Shown: positions 43,215 to 54,344, counted from the first letter of the stretch. The stretch is DNA of 64,000 bases from Psococerastis gibbosa (GCA_963971405.1 OZ020489.1:27988290-28052289); one strand, 5' to 3'. The notes: a model not told the origin generated them from the sequence alone. A program made the numbers and translations.

Positions 43215-44464
43215 AGTATAGTAGTAGTTTAGTAGTATTGTTGACGAATCACACAAGGTTGTGGGGTTCTGGGGGTAAAATAAGAAATGATACTAAAAAA
43301 TGACTAAAAATTAACATTGGCATTGTTGTATCTTAACAATCGGCATGATTTAATTGAACCGAACATTGTCATCTATACTATTGTATACCAATTAATAAGT
43401 AAGAAAGTGTGACAAATGTACTGTTTTCTTTAGTTGTTAACGCATGAGCACATTTAATTTCATTATAGTCATGAGTACAATCGCCTACAACAATATACAG
43501 GGTGCCCCAGACCATCCGTCCACCTAGTTTTTCTCTAAAACGAATGACGTCAGAGGTCTGAATTTTTTTTATCATTACAAAGTGGGGGTTGATGCACTTC
43601 TGGAAATTAGTATGGAATTTTTTGGGGACCGGGAAGGGGGGTTTTGGGGGGGTCCGTATGCTGTTCCTCGGAATAGTCAAATGTAAAGGTATGTCAAATT
43701 GCACATCTTTTGAAAGCTTATAAAGTGTTCATTCATAATTTGAAAAAATTTTGATTGTAGGTTCAGGTACGGGGAGTCTTTAAAAGTCAAACTTTGGGTA
43801 CCTGTCGGCTGTTAGCGTGCTGAATGCTAAAAGTCAAAACCAGATTTTCCGATAAAGAAAAAATACGAAAATAAGAAAAGAAAAAAAGACTCCCTGTACC
43901 TGAACCTGTAGAGATACAATCAAAATTTTTGCAAATTATGAATGAACACCTTATAAGCTTTCAAATAATGTGCGATTTGATATGCCTTTACATTTCATTA
44001 TTCCGAGAAACAGCGTACGGACTCCCCAAAACCCTACTTCCAGGTCCCCAAAAAATTCCAAACTAATTTCCAGAATTGCATCAACCCCCACTTAGTAATG
44101 ACAAAAAAATCCAGACCTCTGACGTCATTCGTTTTTGAGAAAAAGTAGGTGGACGGATGGTCTGGGGCACCCTGTATATTGGTGTAGGCGATTGTACTCA
44201 TGACTATAATGAAATTGAAAACGTTACCAACTAAAGAAAACAGTACATTCGTCACACTTTCTTACTTATCAATTTTTATACAATAGTATAGATGACAATG
44301 TTCGGTTCAATTAAATCATACCGATTGTTAAGAAACAACAATGCCGATGTTAATTTTTAGTCATTTTTTTAGTATCTTTTCTTATTTTACCCCCAGAACC
44401 CCACAACCTTGTGTGATTCGTCAACAATACTATTTCTAAACTACTAGTAAACTACTACTATACT
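43215..44464. repeat. 1.25-kb imperfect palindrome (foldback)
   Basis: The left arm 43215-43781 and right arm 43887-44464 are inverted copies, roughly 90-95% alike by eye, separated by about 105 bp. Within the arms, TATACAGGGTGCCCCAGACC (from 43495) and its inverted partner (ending near 44180) look like element termini with TA flanks. The palindrome continues about 280 bp beyond them on both sides. The two opposite open frames (43378-43704 and 44034-44255) are palindrome shadows and are not conserved as proteins. Confidence 0.92.
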
Positions 44465-45040
44465 GACGTCATTCGTTTTCGAGTCTTTTGAGACAGACAC
44501 TGTTAAGCTTTTAAGAGTATGCTGGTACATGAGAGTAAATAAGAAGTGTCAACAATAGAAATTATCCGTCTGGCAGCAACACAACATGGTATTAATAGAA
44601 AATATCACAAAGAGAAATGCGACCTATGCCAACAAGCTAATAACATGGTTCATCGTGTCTGCGTTTCAATAAATATGCCGCAAACATTGAAAGTGACTGA
44701 TTTCTAATTCAGTCCGACCAATTTATTGATTGTAAAGAACAACCCAATTCAACTCCCGTCTCATGTCATTGTGAAATTATAAAACAAAAAATAGAATGGT
44801 ACAGAAAACGAGTAAAAATACTTATCCAATACATAACCTATGAATCTAGCAATTTACTAACATTTGAAGAAAGCGAACCAAAGCTAGAGAGAGGAGGGAG
44901 GGGGGTAAAGGCATTAACTAAGAGCTAATCGGATCTCCCTCCGTACAAGTCATTTGAATAATATCGAATTTCTCATGAAGTATTGAACATAGTATAGTAG
45001 AACCATCATGATGCCATAAAGAAGAGAAGAAATACTCTCC
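44465..45040. other. No gene seen; R1 fragment at the end
   Basis: Unassigned AT-rich DNA. 45003-45045 is a minus-strand R1 fragment (GAAATACTCTCCTACATTTT). Confidence 0.45.
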
Positions 45041-45045
45041 TACAT

Positions 45046-45265
45046 TTTAATAAATAAATAAATAAATAAATAAGGACTTTTTGTTCAATTACTAAGCCAA
45101 CCTAGCGGAGTTAGGGCTATAAGCCCTCTCTTACACTCAACTAAGAAGACCCGGGACCGCCTGCTTTACATGCCCTCCGAAGCATGGCCAGAAAATGTAC
45201 GTAGTGTGGGACTCGAACCAACAACCGTTCGGGTGAAAGTCTGAGTCCGTACCACTAGTCTACAT
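45046..45265 (-). mobile_element. tRNA-derived SINE, family S1, full-length
   Basis: Read on the minus strand: a tRNA-like head with box-A-like GTAGACTAGTGGTACGG and box B GGTTCGAGTCCCACACT, matching GGTTCGANTCC exactly. The body follows (CCATGCTTCGGAGGGCATGT, AGCAGGCGGTCCCGGGTCTT, TAGTTGAGTGTAAGAGAGGG, AACTCCGCTAGGTTGGCTTA), then a (TTTA)n tail at 45046-45074. Copies at 35846, 52584 and 19292 share the body. The promoter boxes imply RNA polymerase III transcription and mobilisation by a LINE. Confidence 0.88.
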
Positions 45266-45479
45266 TAATACCTACTAGCACCTTTTGGCCACAGTTATCG
45301 AAAGCGTAAAAAAAATTCAAAATTAGGTTAAGTTCACACCTTCCAAAACTGGCCGAATTAGTAGTGGTCCCGTCCCCTGACAATGGGCTCCACCGTAATT
45401 GTTCGATGACTATGAGGCCCATACCTCTAATGACTATTAGCACAGCAGGCAATGCAAGTCCAACTAACCCTTTGTTAAA

Positions 45480-46087
45480 CATTAATAATATCAGGGTATG
45501 CAATGTATTGGGACATGAATTATCCATGATTTCCTCGACAAATAATTTTTAAATCAAACCCACAACTTGGCTTGGGAAAGCAACCTGTTCGGTTTCGTTA
45601 CTTTATTTAATAGTAATTCCTAAAACATACTTGAATTCAAAAAACATCGATAGAGAGGTTTATTTAAATTATTGTTAGTAATTTCTCATTAAAATTGATT
45701 ATTTTTTTGCACCCAGAACCAAACTATTAAGTGACAATCGACCTTATGGATTTTGATCAGTTACATTAAAAAAAATCGTTGGAGCTATTTAGGAGAAATT
45801 GTTTTTGAAAGTGTTTTAACGTGTTTTTTTGGGGAGGTAAAACCCTCCAAAATTGATCAAGCCCAAAATGGAAAAAAGGCCACATGATATAATTTTTGTA
45901 AATCTACATCACGAATTGAATTAAAATCCACCAAGAAGTTAATCCTCAAATCGACAGACAGACAGAGAGACCAACAGACCAACCGACAGACAGACATTTC
46001 GCAAAAAACTTTTTTGTTTCTGGGACTTCAAAGCGTGTAACTGCGGTGAATCCTCGATATCGAAAATTACAACCATCACAAAGCTAA
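45480..46087 (+). repeat. (GACA)n hairpin-ended repeat, copy E (diverged, truncated 3' hairpin)
   Basis: Carries GGGTATGCAATGTATTGGGA, AAGCAACCTGTTCGGTTTCG, a GACA tract (45952-45995), and CTGGGACTTCAAAGCGTGTA followed by CCATCACAAAGCT. It stops where copy F begins (AAGAACCGGTCCGAG at 46089), so the two abut head to tail. Confidence 0.8.
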
Positions 46088-46088
46088 A

Positions 46089-47859
46089 AAGAACCGGTCC
46101 GAGTTTACTCGAACATGCTTTCCAATTTATCAATAAGTAGATAGAGGAAACGAGTAATTTCATGGTAAATAATTTTCCCATTGTTAAATTTTGGACATCA
46201 GGGGGGGGGGGGTTGTCGTCCACCTGACGTCACTGGAGGTGATGTAAATTCCAGATAGGTCAGACATTACATTACATTACCACACAGCAATAATGGCAGT
46301 GAAATGCATTTGAGCGTGAATTTTCTATCATTTTTTCAAAAACATTGTTCTTCACAAAACCAAGTAGTTTTTTGGGAAAGCAATCTGTCCGGTTTCGTTA
46401 CTCAATTTAACACCTAATTCATGCCTGAAGGTAGAAATCATCGATGTAAAAGTTTCACAGATAAAATTATTTTTTAGCCATTTTTCATTAACATTTAGGT
46501 ATTTTTATTTTTTTACCCCCAGAAGCAAACTATCAAGGGGCAAGCGACCCCCCCCCCCCGCATTTTATATAACAACTACAATATATGTGAATTTGAAAGA
46601 AATCTGTGGAGCCGTTTTGGAGAAATAATTTTTTTAGAAGTTTTTTTTTGTTTTTTGAAAATAAAACCCCCCAAATTAAGATAGCCCAATATAAAAAAAA
46701 TTCACCCGAGGTATGATTTTTGTGAACCTACATGCTGAATTTCATCAAAATCGACCGATTAGTTTGCCCGGAAATCGATGAACAGACAGACAGACAGACA
46801 GACATACAGACAGGCAATTCGTAAAAACCACTTCTTTGGGTTCCTGGGACCTCAAAACGTGTAAATCTGTTGAAATCTCGGAATCGAAAATTTCGACCGA
46901 GTTTTTTGAAAATAGAACCCCCCAAAATTGAGATAGCCCTAAATAATAAAAAAATTGTCTCGAGGTATGATTTTTGTGAATCTACGTGCTAAATTTCATC
47001 AAAGACTGAGTAGTTTGCCCGGAAATCGACGCACAGACAGACAGAGCGACAGACAGAACGACAGACAGACAGACAGACAGAAAGAACGACAGACAGACAA
47101 TTCGTAAAAAACACTTTTTTGGGTTCCTGGGACCTCAAAACGTGTAAATCCGTTGACATCTCGGAATCGAAAATTTTGACCGAGTTTTTTGAAAATAAAA
47201 CCCTCCCAAATTGAGATAGCCCTAAATAAAAAAAGTTTGCCCGGAAATCGACGCACAGACTGACAGAGCGACAGACAGAACGACAGACAGACAGACAGAC
47301 AGAAAGAACGACAGACAGACATTTCGTAAAAAACACTTTTTTGGGTTCCTGGGACCTCAAAACGTGTAAATCCGTTGACATCTCGGAATCGAAAATTTCG
47401 ACCGAGTTTTTTGAAAATAAAACCCCCCAAAATTGAGATAGCCCTAAATAATAAAAAAATGTCTCGAGGTATGATTTTTGTGAACCTACGTGCTAAATTT
47501 AATCAAAGACTGAGTAGTTTGGCCGGAAATCGACGCACAGACAGACAGAGCGACAGACAGAACGACAGACAGACATACAGACAGACAGAAAGAACGACAG
47601 ACAGAGCGACAGACATACATTTCGTAAAAAACACTTTTGGGTTCCTGGGACCTCAAAACGTGTAAATCCGTTGACATCTCGGAATCGAAAATTTCGACCG
47701 AGTTTTTTGAAAATAAAACCCCCCCAAATTGAGATAGCCCTAAATAATAAAAAATTGTCTCGAGGTATGATTTTTGTGAACCTACGTGCTAAATTTAATC
47801 AAAGACTGAGTAGTTTGCCCGGAAATCGACGCACAGACAGACAGAGCGACAAACAGAAC

Positions 47860-47893
<34 letters not shown>

Positions 47894-48045
47894 AAGAACG
47901 ACAGACAGAGCGACAGACAGACATTTCGTAAAAAACACTTTTTTGGGTTCCTGGGACCTCAAAACGTGTAAATCCGTTGACATCTCGGAATCGAAAATTT
48001 GGACCATCACAAAGCTTTCCTTATACTACGTATAAATTGGAAAGC
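46089..48045 (+). repeat. (GACA)n hairpin-ended repeat, copy F with internal tandem expansion
   Basis: Complete from AAGAACCGGTCCGAGTTTAC to the terminal hairpin CCTTATACTACGTATAAATT then GGAAAGCAATAAG. Its 3' half is amplified into five tandem units (see 46655-48003). The Cys/Ser/Arg-rich minus-strand frames of 130-143 residues are translated GACA repeats. Confidence 0.92.
46655..48003 (+). repeat. Tandem array of five ~220-306-bp units
   Basis: Each unit runs from GAGTTTTTTGAAAATAAAAC through ATTGTCTCGAGGTATGATTT, a (GACA)n/GAAC tract, TTTTTTGGGTTCCTGGGACC and CATCTCGGAATCGAAAATTT to the next GACCGAG. Unit starts are near 46655, 46897, 47179, 47402 and 47698. The third unit lacks about 70 bp before its GACA tract. 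The units from 46897 on share CGACGCACAGACAG and CCGTTGACATCTCGG, unlike other family copies, so they arose by local duplication. Confidence 0.92.
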
Positions 48046-48049
48046 AATA

Positions 48050-48565
48050 AGAAGATATAATAGCCATGATAATATTCCTGTTAAGTACCTAACGTGATGC
48101 TGTGGAAGGAGAAGAACGCACTATATTATTTCTCCCACCGTATTATAAATTTAAATTTTTAATTAAAGTCGAAAGAGCTGGAGCTTTATTATAAACTTTA
48201 AAGTTTGGCGAATTCTCATGACAGTTTACTTCAAGTCTTCAACTTTGATTCTTTTGCAATAAAAGGACGGTATACTTAACTTCCGCTTCGTGCCTCTCTT
48301 TCTTGACGTAGTCTCTTTTGAGAAAACTATCCTTAAAGAAACTTAAACTATTAGTTTTTTTACATTTCCAATTTTCTAATTACTTCTTGCATGTATTTAT
48401 TCACACAACTATTTTAATAATTTTATTTTTTAAACCTACATACACTTCCCCTCTCAAGTAGCTTTCCAGCAGAACAGTAATTAGTTAAATAATCTGTCGA
48501 TTATGAACCAAATTGAAACGCGAGTAAGATTTTCAGTACTGCCATTGTTCGTACCCAAAATCGTT
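48050..48565. other. No gene seen
   Basis: AT-rich DNA without recognised elements. Confidence 0.45.
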
Positions 48566-48568
48566 ACT

Positions 48569-48862
48569 GCAGCGGCCTGATCATGGCGATTATAATACCG
48601 GGGTTTAAATAATCCCTGGTATAAAAAATGTGAACAAGATAATTTTATAATGGAAAGTGCTACTTATTCAAAATTTGTTTGTTTACATTTTTAATACCGA
48701 GTATTATTTAAACCCCGGTATTTATTTAATTCCCTGGTATTAAAAATGTAAACAAGATAATTTTATAATGGAAAGAGCTATTCAAAATTTGTTTGTTTAC
48801 ATTTTAATAGCAGGGGATTAAAGAAATACCGGTATTATTATCGCCATGATCAGGCTGCTGGT
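48569..48862. mobile_element. Foldback MITE-like element with internal duplication, about 290 bp
   Basis: Ends CAGCGGCCTGATCATGGCGA and TCGCCATGATCAGGCTGCTG are inverted. Inside, a ~105-bp segment (TGTAAACAAGATAATTTTAT, AATGGAAAG, CAAAATTTGTTTGTTTACAT) occurs twice in tandem. Each copy is flanked by ATTTAAACCCCGGTATT-like motifs in both orientations. A fragment at 50230-50275 (CAGCCTGATCGGGGCGTTTA then TAATACCGGTATAATACC) is a solitary end of the same family. Confidence 0.8.
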
Positions 48863-48869
48863 AGAGCAA

Positions 48870-50905
48870 ACGGAAATCTACCACGGGTTCTCTAAGCAAA
48901 ATAAGACCGCCAATGTGTAGGCTATGGCATAGGTGTCCAGGGACCGACGGACTGACAGTACGGTGATAGACACTGTAGGCCTGTCATTTCCAAACAAAAT
49001 ATTTCTAGTGCCATATTCGAGACCTGAAGCATTAAATCCCATAATATTTCCAGAACCTGTTGAGGCTCAACTTGTCAAAAAAATCGCTGAAGGAAAGAGG
49101 GGTTCTACTTAAAACATCGCCTCGTCATGCCTATAATCCTAGGAGAAATACATTTCCATTACCGGTAGCTTGGCAGGTTATCATCTCCTCTCCAAAATCT
49201 CAATCATGGAAATGTTTCTTTTCTTCAATATCTTCAGAGTATTTTTAAGGAACTGCAATATTAGCTAACTATGCTTCGTAATTTTTCAATGCTTCACAGG
49301 AAACTAACCGTATAGGACGGGTTTCAGAATTTGTCACCTCCCTCAAGGAAATCTGACACTTTTTATTTATTTATTTCTACACCGAAAATAAACAAAAATG
49401 GTTAATTAAAGTTTTGGATATTAACCAAAAATCTGTGGTGCTTCATTCACAATTTTTGATTATGTGAAGTGGCTTTTTCATGAAACAGTACATGATGTAT
49501 AGCTACTGTATTGAAGTATATCGGAGTGATCAACACAGGAACTATTTCTACAGACAGTTTCATAATTCCCTTAGAAATGTTTTGCCCTAAATTAAAATAA
49601 TCCATAGAAGGTAGCCCACAATTTGTTGTAGACATACTAAAAATATGAGCCTTATTCTACTTTGTTACCCCAAACTCCTTTTCGCATGTTGTTGCCCCAT
49701 TCATTCAACAGTTCGATGCAAGGAGAGCAACGTTGGAAATAGTGTACACTTCAGCAGTCTCAATGTACAGTATACTACATGTTTTCAATAGCCTATCGAT
49801 ATAGAATTGACTTTCGGGAAAGTTCAAAAGGTTAGGTTCGTTGAAGCGTTACCCACCGATAACCTATACCATAGGCCATAGGTGTAGGTTACCTTTCCAT
49901 TTTGTACTTGGGTCTTTGTGCTGGAGCTCTACAGATAAGGCAATTACCAGGTAATGAAAATGCGTGGATAATTATTAGGAGAATCAGGTTCTAAAACCCC
50001 ACAGTTTCCAAGAAGCCCACAAGTTTTGAATATGGTGAGATAACTGAGAAATCAGCTATAAAAGATTTTTGATATTAAAAAATATAGGCTATAAGTAATT
50101 AAATTAATTTCATGTTAATGGTGTTTTCAAGATTTACGGTTATGGGCTGCAATATTTTCATACAATTGAATTTAGATTTAATTAATTTAACTTTATAAAA
50201 TTAAAAAATCTCTTTCGGCTTTGGCCGATCAGCAGCCTGATCGGGGCGTTTATAATACCGGTATAATACCTGTGTATAGGGAGATTCCGCATACCCTGTT
50301 TTTCCCATAGAATAATATCTAGTATAGAATGCTAGTCGGTATAGGGCCGTCTGTGATTCCAACTAGGAAAATCACATGAGCCGAGTCACAAAATATTTGC
50401 GTCCCAGTTTTAGCCAATCAAATTAATTTATTAATAAACAATTGTGAGTGTATTCGAACGTTCTATAAAACATGGCCTACTATTGGCTGCATGTTTTGAA
50501 GTCAACATTCATATTCAAAACAAAAACAACGCAGCAGTAGTGAGTGGGTTTTTGATAAACAGAAATGATAAAAATGATTTATTATTTCTATCTCTACAGC
50601 AATACCTACTTTACTAATAAAATAAGTTCAGTTGTTGGATTGAAAACTTCTCACTATACTACATTGTTGCCGTCTTGTAGCCAAATTAAGTCATTTAACA
50701 CACCCCCCAAACAAACCTGAGTACAACAAGTTACTGTACAGCCTACGAGAAACATTTTTAAGCCTTTGCATGCATGGGGCTTGAGAAGTAATAATTTTTG
50801 ACGGTGAGTTCCCTCTATGGGCCCACTGCAGCATACAGCATACACTAAAACAAAATAGGTTGTCTTATTTTAATTGGTATGTATCGGTAGGCTAATATTA
50901 TTGAC
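48870..50905. other. No confirmed gene; foldback fragment at 50230-50275
   Basis: Contains one end of the 48569 foldback family. An acceptor-like CATAATATTTCCAG ends at 49052 with short open frames after it, too weak to call. A donor-like GACGGTGAGTTCCC lies at 50799-50812. Upstream exons of the gene ending at 51046 might lie here but could not be identified. Confidence 0.4.
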
Positions 50906-50913
50906 TCTTTTAG

Positions 50914-51046
50914 GGCAACAGATTTCGAGGAGCAGGAGCAGAGGAGGCGTCTCGTCCCGCCAGAGAAAATGTTGAAGCAAGGAAATTCGAGTGGAAGCTT
51001 TAATGCAAGACACTTCCTACCAGAAGGAAAAAGTCAAAAATATTAG
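50914..51046 (+). CDS. Candidate last exon, unknown protein, 43 residues
   Basis: A good 3' splice site (TTGACTCTTTTAG ending at 50913) is followed by one base completing a codon and 43 codons to TAG at 51044-51046. The peptide is strongly charged and protein-like (ATDFEEQEQRRRLVPPEKML, then KQGNSSGSFNARHFLPEGKS, then QKY and stop). AATAAA signals follow at 51232-51237 and 51287-51292, fitting a 3' UTR of about 200-260 bases. The phase requires an upstream exon ending with two codon bases. I do not recognise the protein. The codon pattern and the splice and poly-A context make a real terminal exon more likely than chance. Confidence 0.55.
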
Positions 51047-51286
51047 TTGTGTTCCTTCCTCTTCACTGTAAATTACAGTATATTTGTTATTACATTAACG
51101 TTATTGCATTATGCTGTATTTTAAAAGCCTTTTTCATGGAACTCACCTTGAGTTTACACTTGTCACCCATGGCTTACAGAGTCAAAAGGAAGGGAACATG
51201 GTGGGTGTCACCGTATTGCGTTACCTGTCTGAATAAATAGGGGTTGTGAAAATGTCCAATGCATGGTCTATTGTGACAGTATGCTT

Positions 51287-51292
51287 AATAAA
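51287..51292 (+). terminator. Candidate polyadenylation signal AATAAA
   Basis: Second of two AATAAA hexamers (the other at 51232-51237) downstream of the candidate last exon. A GT-rich stretch downstream is not obvious. Confidence 0.35.
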
Positions 51293-51489
51293 CACTACAC
51301 AAAGACGTTTTTTGCCACTTTCCTCATACAGGGGTTTGGTTTAAAATGTTAAACCCCCAGTGACCTGTACGAAAAGGCCCTAATGAATGCTTGCCGTAAC
51401 GTAAAGTACAGTACCTACTCTTTCTAAACTCATGTTGGAACATAATTTGAAGTATTGTATGTGATACTTCCATACATTAATACATACAT

Positions 51490-51835
51490 GAATTATATAT
51501 ATAATATATTATATATATATAATTATATATCAATCGGCCGCCATCTTGCATCTAAATAGTGGATCTAGCTGGTTCACGAACTCGATCAAGACATTTGTAT
51601 GATCAATTTTTGTGCCAAGTTTTATCAAAATCAGATAATATTTACGGAAGTTATAGTGTTTCCTAAAATCGATATTACATACATATTTATATATAGTATA
51701 TAACATTTTGAACGGAGGGTGGTTTTAGGTTCAGTGGGTCATGAAATGAAAAGTTTTGAAGAAATTTTCGGAAAGTTGAACATTGGTCGCCATCTCAATA
51801 GGTAGATCAATCTCCCTGAATCCTGAATTTCTACA
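51490..51835 (+). repeat. Dispersed repeat, partner of 61825-61950 (inverted)
   Basis: Starts with a TA-rich palindromic run (51493-51530), then GGCCGCCATCTTGCATC, GTGCCAAGTTTTATCAAAATCA, and a segment at 51700-51825 (GGGTGGTTTTAGGTTCAGTG, CATGAAATGAAAAGTTTTGA, GAACATTGGTCGCCATCTCA) that matches 61825-61950 in reverse complement. Confidence 0.75.
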
Positions 51836-51839
51836 ATAT

Positions 51840-52580
51840 ATACTAGTATATACAGATTGTATAAATCTTTTAATGGCACTGTATTGCACAATTTCATTTT
51901 TCCAACAAGTTGCTCAATTGAATACGTCGAAAATAGGTTGATACATTGGGCATTGTATATAAACCTATCCATTAGTTCCATGGTCTTGTAATATCGTACG
52001 GTACTGCTGATAATTCCAGCATTGTTTACCCACAGGTAATCAATATAACAATGACGCTATCAAATCAGAAGCTTACAGGCTGCCCAAAGGGATTCACAGC
52101 AGAACCTTTGATAATTGAAAGCATAATAGGTCTGTGCTGTGAACTGTACTGGCGATTGATCTCTTATGATGTATGTATGCAACATAATGCATGTATTCCA
52201 ATGTTGGGCGCAATGGCTACTGAGGAGATAAGCCAGCCAGTAATTGGCTCTCCAGTTACGCATGAATGCCGCTAACTGAAAATAATATATAAATCCATAG
52301 GAAATCAGAAGGCATATTGCCAAAAAATGAACGATTTCTGACTGAGACAGATAGGAGACGAGCCTCCTACCCCCGCTACTGTACCCAATTGCCAAAATAT
52401 TGGTCACTTCACCGCAACAGTGCTAAATTTTACTTCCATTTACATATACCGTATAATCACGTCAGTTAGAGATATCGGGGTTCTCTTATTTTTACATCAC
52501 GATTCAATATTTTATATGTATATTAGGCTATTTTATCAGCATTCAATGGGATTTTAGGAACACATTGGACCTTGGTCAGG
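51840..52580. other. No gene seen
   Basis: Two antiparallel frames (52051-52275 plus, 52060-52407 minus) overlap each other and have no splice or motif support. Confidence 0.45.
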
Positions 52581-52583
52581 GCA

Positions 52584-52705
52584 TGTAGAGTCGTGGCACG
52601 GACTCAAACATTCACCCGAAAGGTTAATGGTTCGCGTCCCACACTTGCTACATTTTCGGGCTATGCTTCGGAGGACATGTAAAGCAGGCGGTTCAGGGCC
52701 TGATG
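52584..52705 (+). mobile_element. SINE family S1, 3'-truncated copy with tRNA-like head
   Basis: Head GTAGAGTCGTGGCACGGACT then AATGGTTCGCGTCCCACACT (box B with one change), then GGGCTATGCTTCGGAGGACA and AGCAGGCGGTTCAGGGCC. The body stops near 52705 and the tail is absent. Confidence 0.75.
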
Positions 52706-52709
52706 GGTT

Positions 52710-53925
52710 CGATGGGGTCGCTGGCAGGGCAAGATTCACTGGGCCAATATAAGTAGGCTTATGTCCATAAAAATCAGTTCAATAGTAATAATTACAAAAA
52801 ATATACTATTATAGATGGGAAAAACTGCTTTGAAGTATAATGAGAACAATACAGTTCTCTAGAAACAGTAAAAAAAAAAACATCCCAAATAGAGGAATGA
52901 TCAAGAATGAGAAACCTCCACTATAGTCCTGCGTATTTGCGTATGCAAATAAGATATATCATTCTGGCTGAATATGAACAGGGGTTACTAAAGGATTTGC
53001 TGGGATAAATCGATCAGGGTCTTTTAGATAGGATTTGAAATTTTTATTTAATTATATAATTTCTTTTGGGGCGATTTTATAAAATGAAAAACTTACATTT
53101 TGATTACCAACATTTTAAAGAAAATATAATATTACCTTACATGGATGCAGACTGGTTTCTGATCCTGATAGTTACCACGAAAGTATTGATTTTACGTTAA
53201 TTTGTTTTCAAATTGTATTCTGCCTTCAAAATGCAGTACATACCTACAACCACCTACTTTTACCCTTACTAGATAAGGCATATGACATAAGATAATGTTA
53301 CCCCGTACACCAACGACTATTTACGAGTACATAGGGACGAACAATTTTCACTGAATCACATAAGAATTATTACCTGCCTATTTTATTTATACAAACTCAC
53401 CCTCACAATATTTTCCAATGATTATTTATTGGTTTCGTTTTGAATCACTGTAACCTATATATTTCATTTCATTTCAAAAATGACACACCACTTCTTAAAA
53501 ATTTCGCAACTAATTTCCCATCATTGCTTTTATCATACTTGTAGAATACATATTTACTATTTATTGGCTTCCATTAACAAATCAATCACAATAATGGAAA
53601 CTAACCAGGAAAATAATGATAAATTAACAATTAAAAACTCTCAGAGAGAGAGAGAATATACCCTAGCAGCAGTCCAAACCTGTCACGAGCAAACTTTAAA
53701 AGGAAATGTAAAATAAAAGCTGCAATCAAACTTTAAACTAAGATAAATCTCCTTTCGTTGGAAAAGCTTCCCAGGTATAGAAATCCTATTGAAATTTGTC
53801 ATTTTTTGATCTCCATATTGAAATTTAAATTTAAAAAGTTATAGCAAGTGCATTATTTTGAATTCGAAGTCTATGATTCTTTTGAATTTTGCTTCACAAA
53901 TATTCAAAATAGAGTATAACTGAAC
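52710..53925. other. No gene seen
   Basis: AT-rich DNA with a GAGAGAGAGA run at 53642-53653. The 78-residue frame at 53480-53716 lacks support. Confidence 0.45.
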
Positions 53926-53931
53926 CCGGCG

Positions 53932-54003
53932 GGACTCGGAGAACCCACGATGTATGTCTTACCGGATCATCTTGCTTACCAGTACACTACGGATTCCACC
54001 GTG
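53932..54003 (-). mobile_element. tRNA-like SINE head
   Basis: On the minus strand: GGTGGAATCCGTAGTGTACT then GGTAAGC (box-A-like), and GTGGGTTCTCCGAGTCCCGC (box B with an inserted base). It lies about 260 bp from another tRNA-like head on the same strand. It is not a functional tRNA. Confidence 0.5.
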
Positions 54004-54265
54004 TCCAGTCGACCAGATACTCTATACGAGTATATATACTATGAATAATGACAATATTTGCTGTTAGACAGGTTAGCACAGCTATACAACTACAATAAGT
54101 ACATTCAGCACAAAAAATAAGCTCTTTTTGTCAAAATTGTAACCATTTACGAAAAAACTCCAATTTGCTGAATACAAGGTAATTATCCGAATGGGGACTG
54201 GTCCCAATTTATTCGTATAATTCAGACCATAAGACAGTCGCCCTAAACTGAAGTAAACTGAAGTG

Positions 54266-54342
54266 AATAGATGGTGGAATGGAACCCGCGATTTCCTTAC
54301 CAAAGTCCAGATCGTTATCCACTATACAATGGCTTTCACCAG
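54266..54342 (-). mobile_element. tRNA-like SINE head
   Basis: On the minus strand: GGTGAAAGCCATTGTATAGT then GGATAACGATCTGGACTTTG and CGCGGGTTCCATTCCACC. The order resembles a Gln/Glu-type tRNA (TCTGGACTTTGG anticodon arm, box B GGTTCCATTCC). The acceptor stem pairs GGTG with the final CACC. It is degraded, and the body below it is not matched elsewhere in the window. Confidence 0.5.
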
Positions 54343-54344
54343 CA

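Noticed and set aside
43378..44255. Two open frames of 108 and 73 residues in 43.4-44.3 kb
   Set aside because: They lie at mirrored positions of the palindrome, and the shared protein reading is not preserved between the arms.
46989..47430. Long minus-strand Cys/Ser/Arg-rich frames (130-143 residues)
   Set aside because: They are the translation of (GACA)n microsatellite and its tandemly duplicated flanks. The frames follow the DNA repeat, with no start context or splice sites.
49060..49248. Open frame after an acceptor-like CATAATATTTCCAG (49052)
   Set aside because: Two competing frames, one with an early stop, no clear donor and low-complexity residues. The evidence is too weak for an exon.
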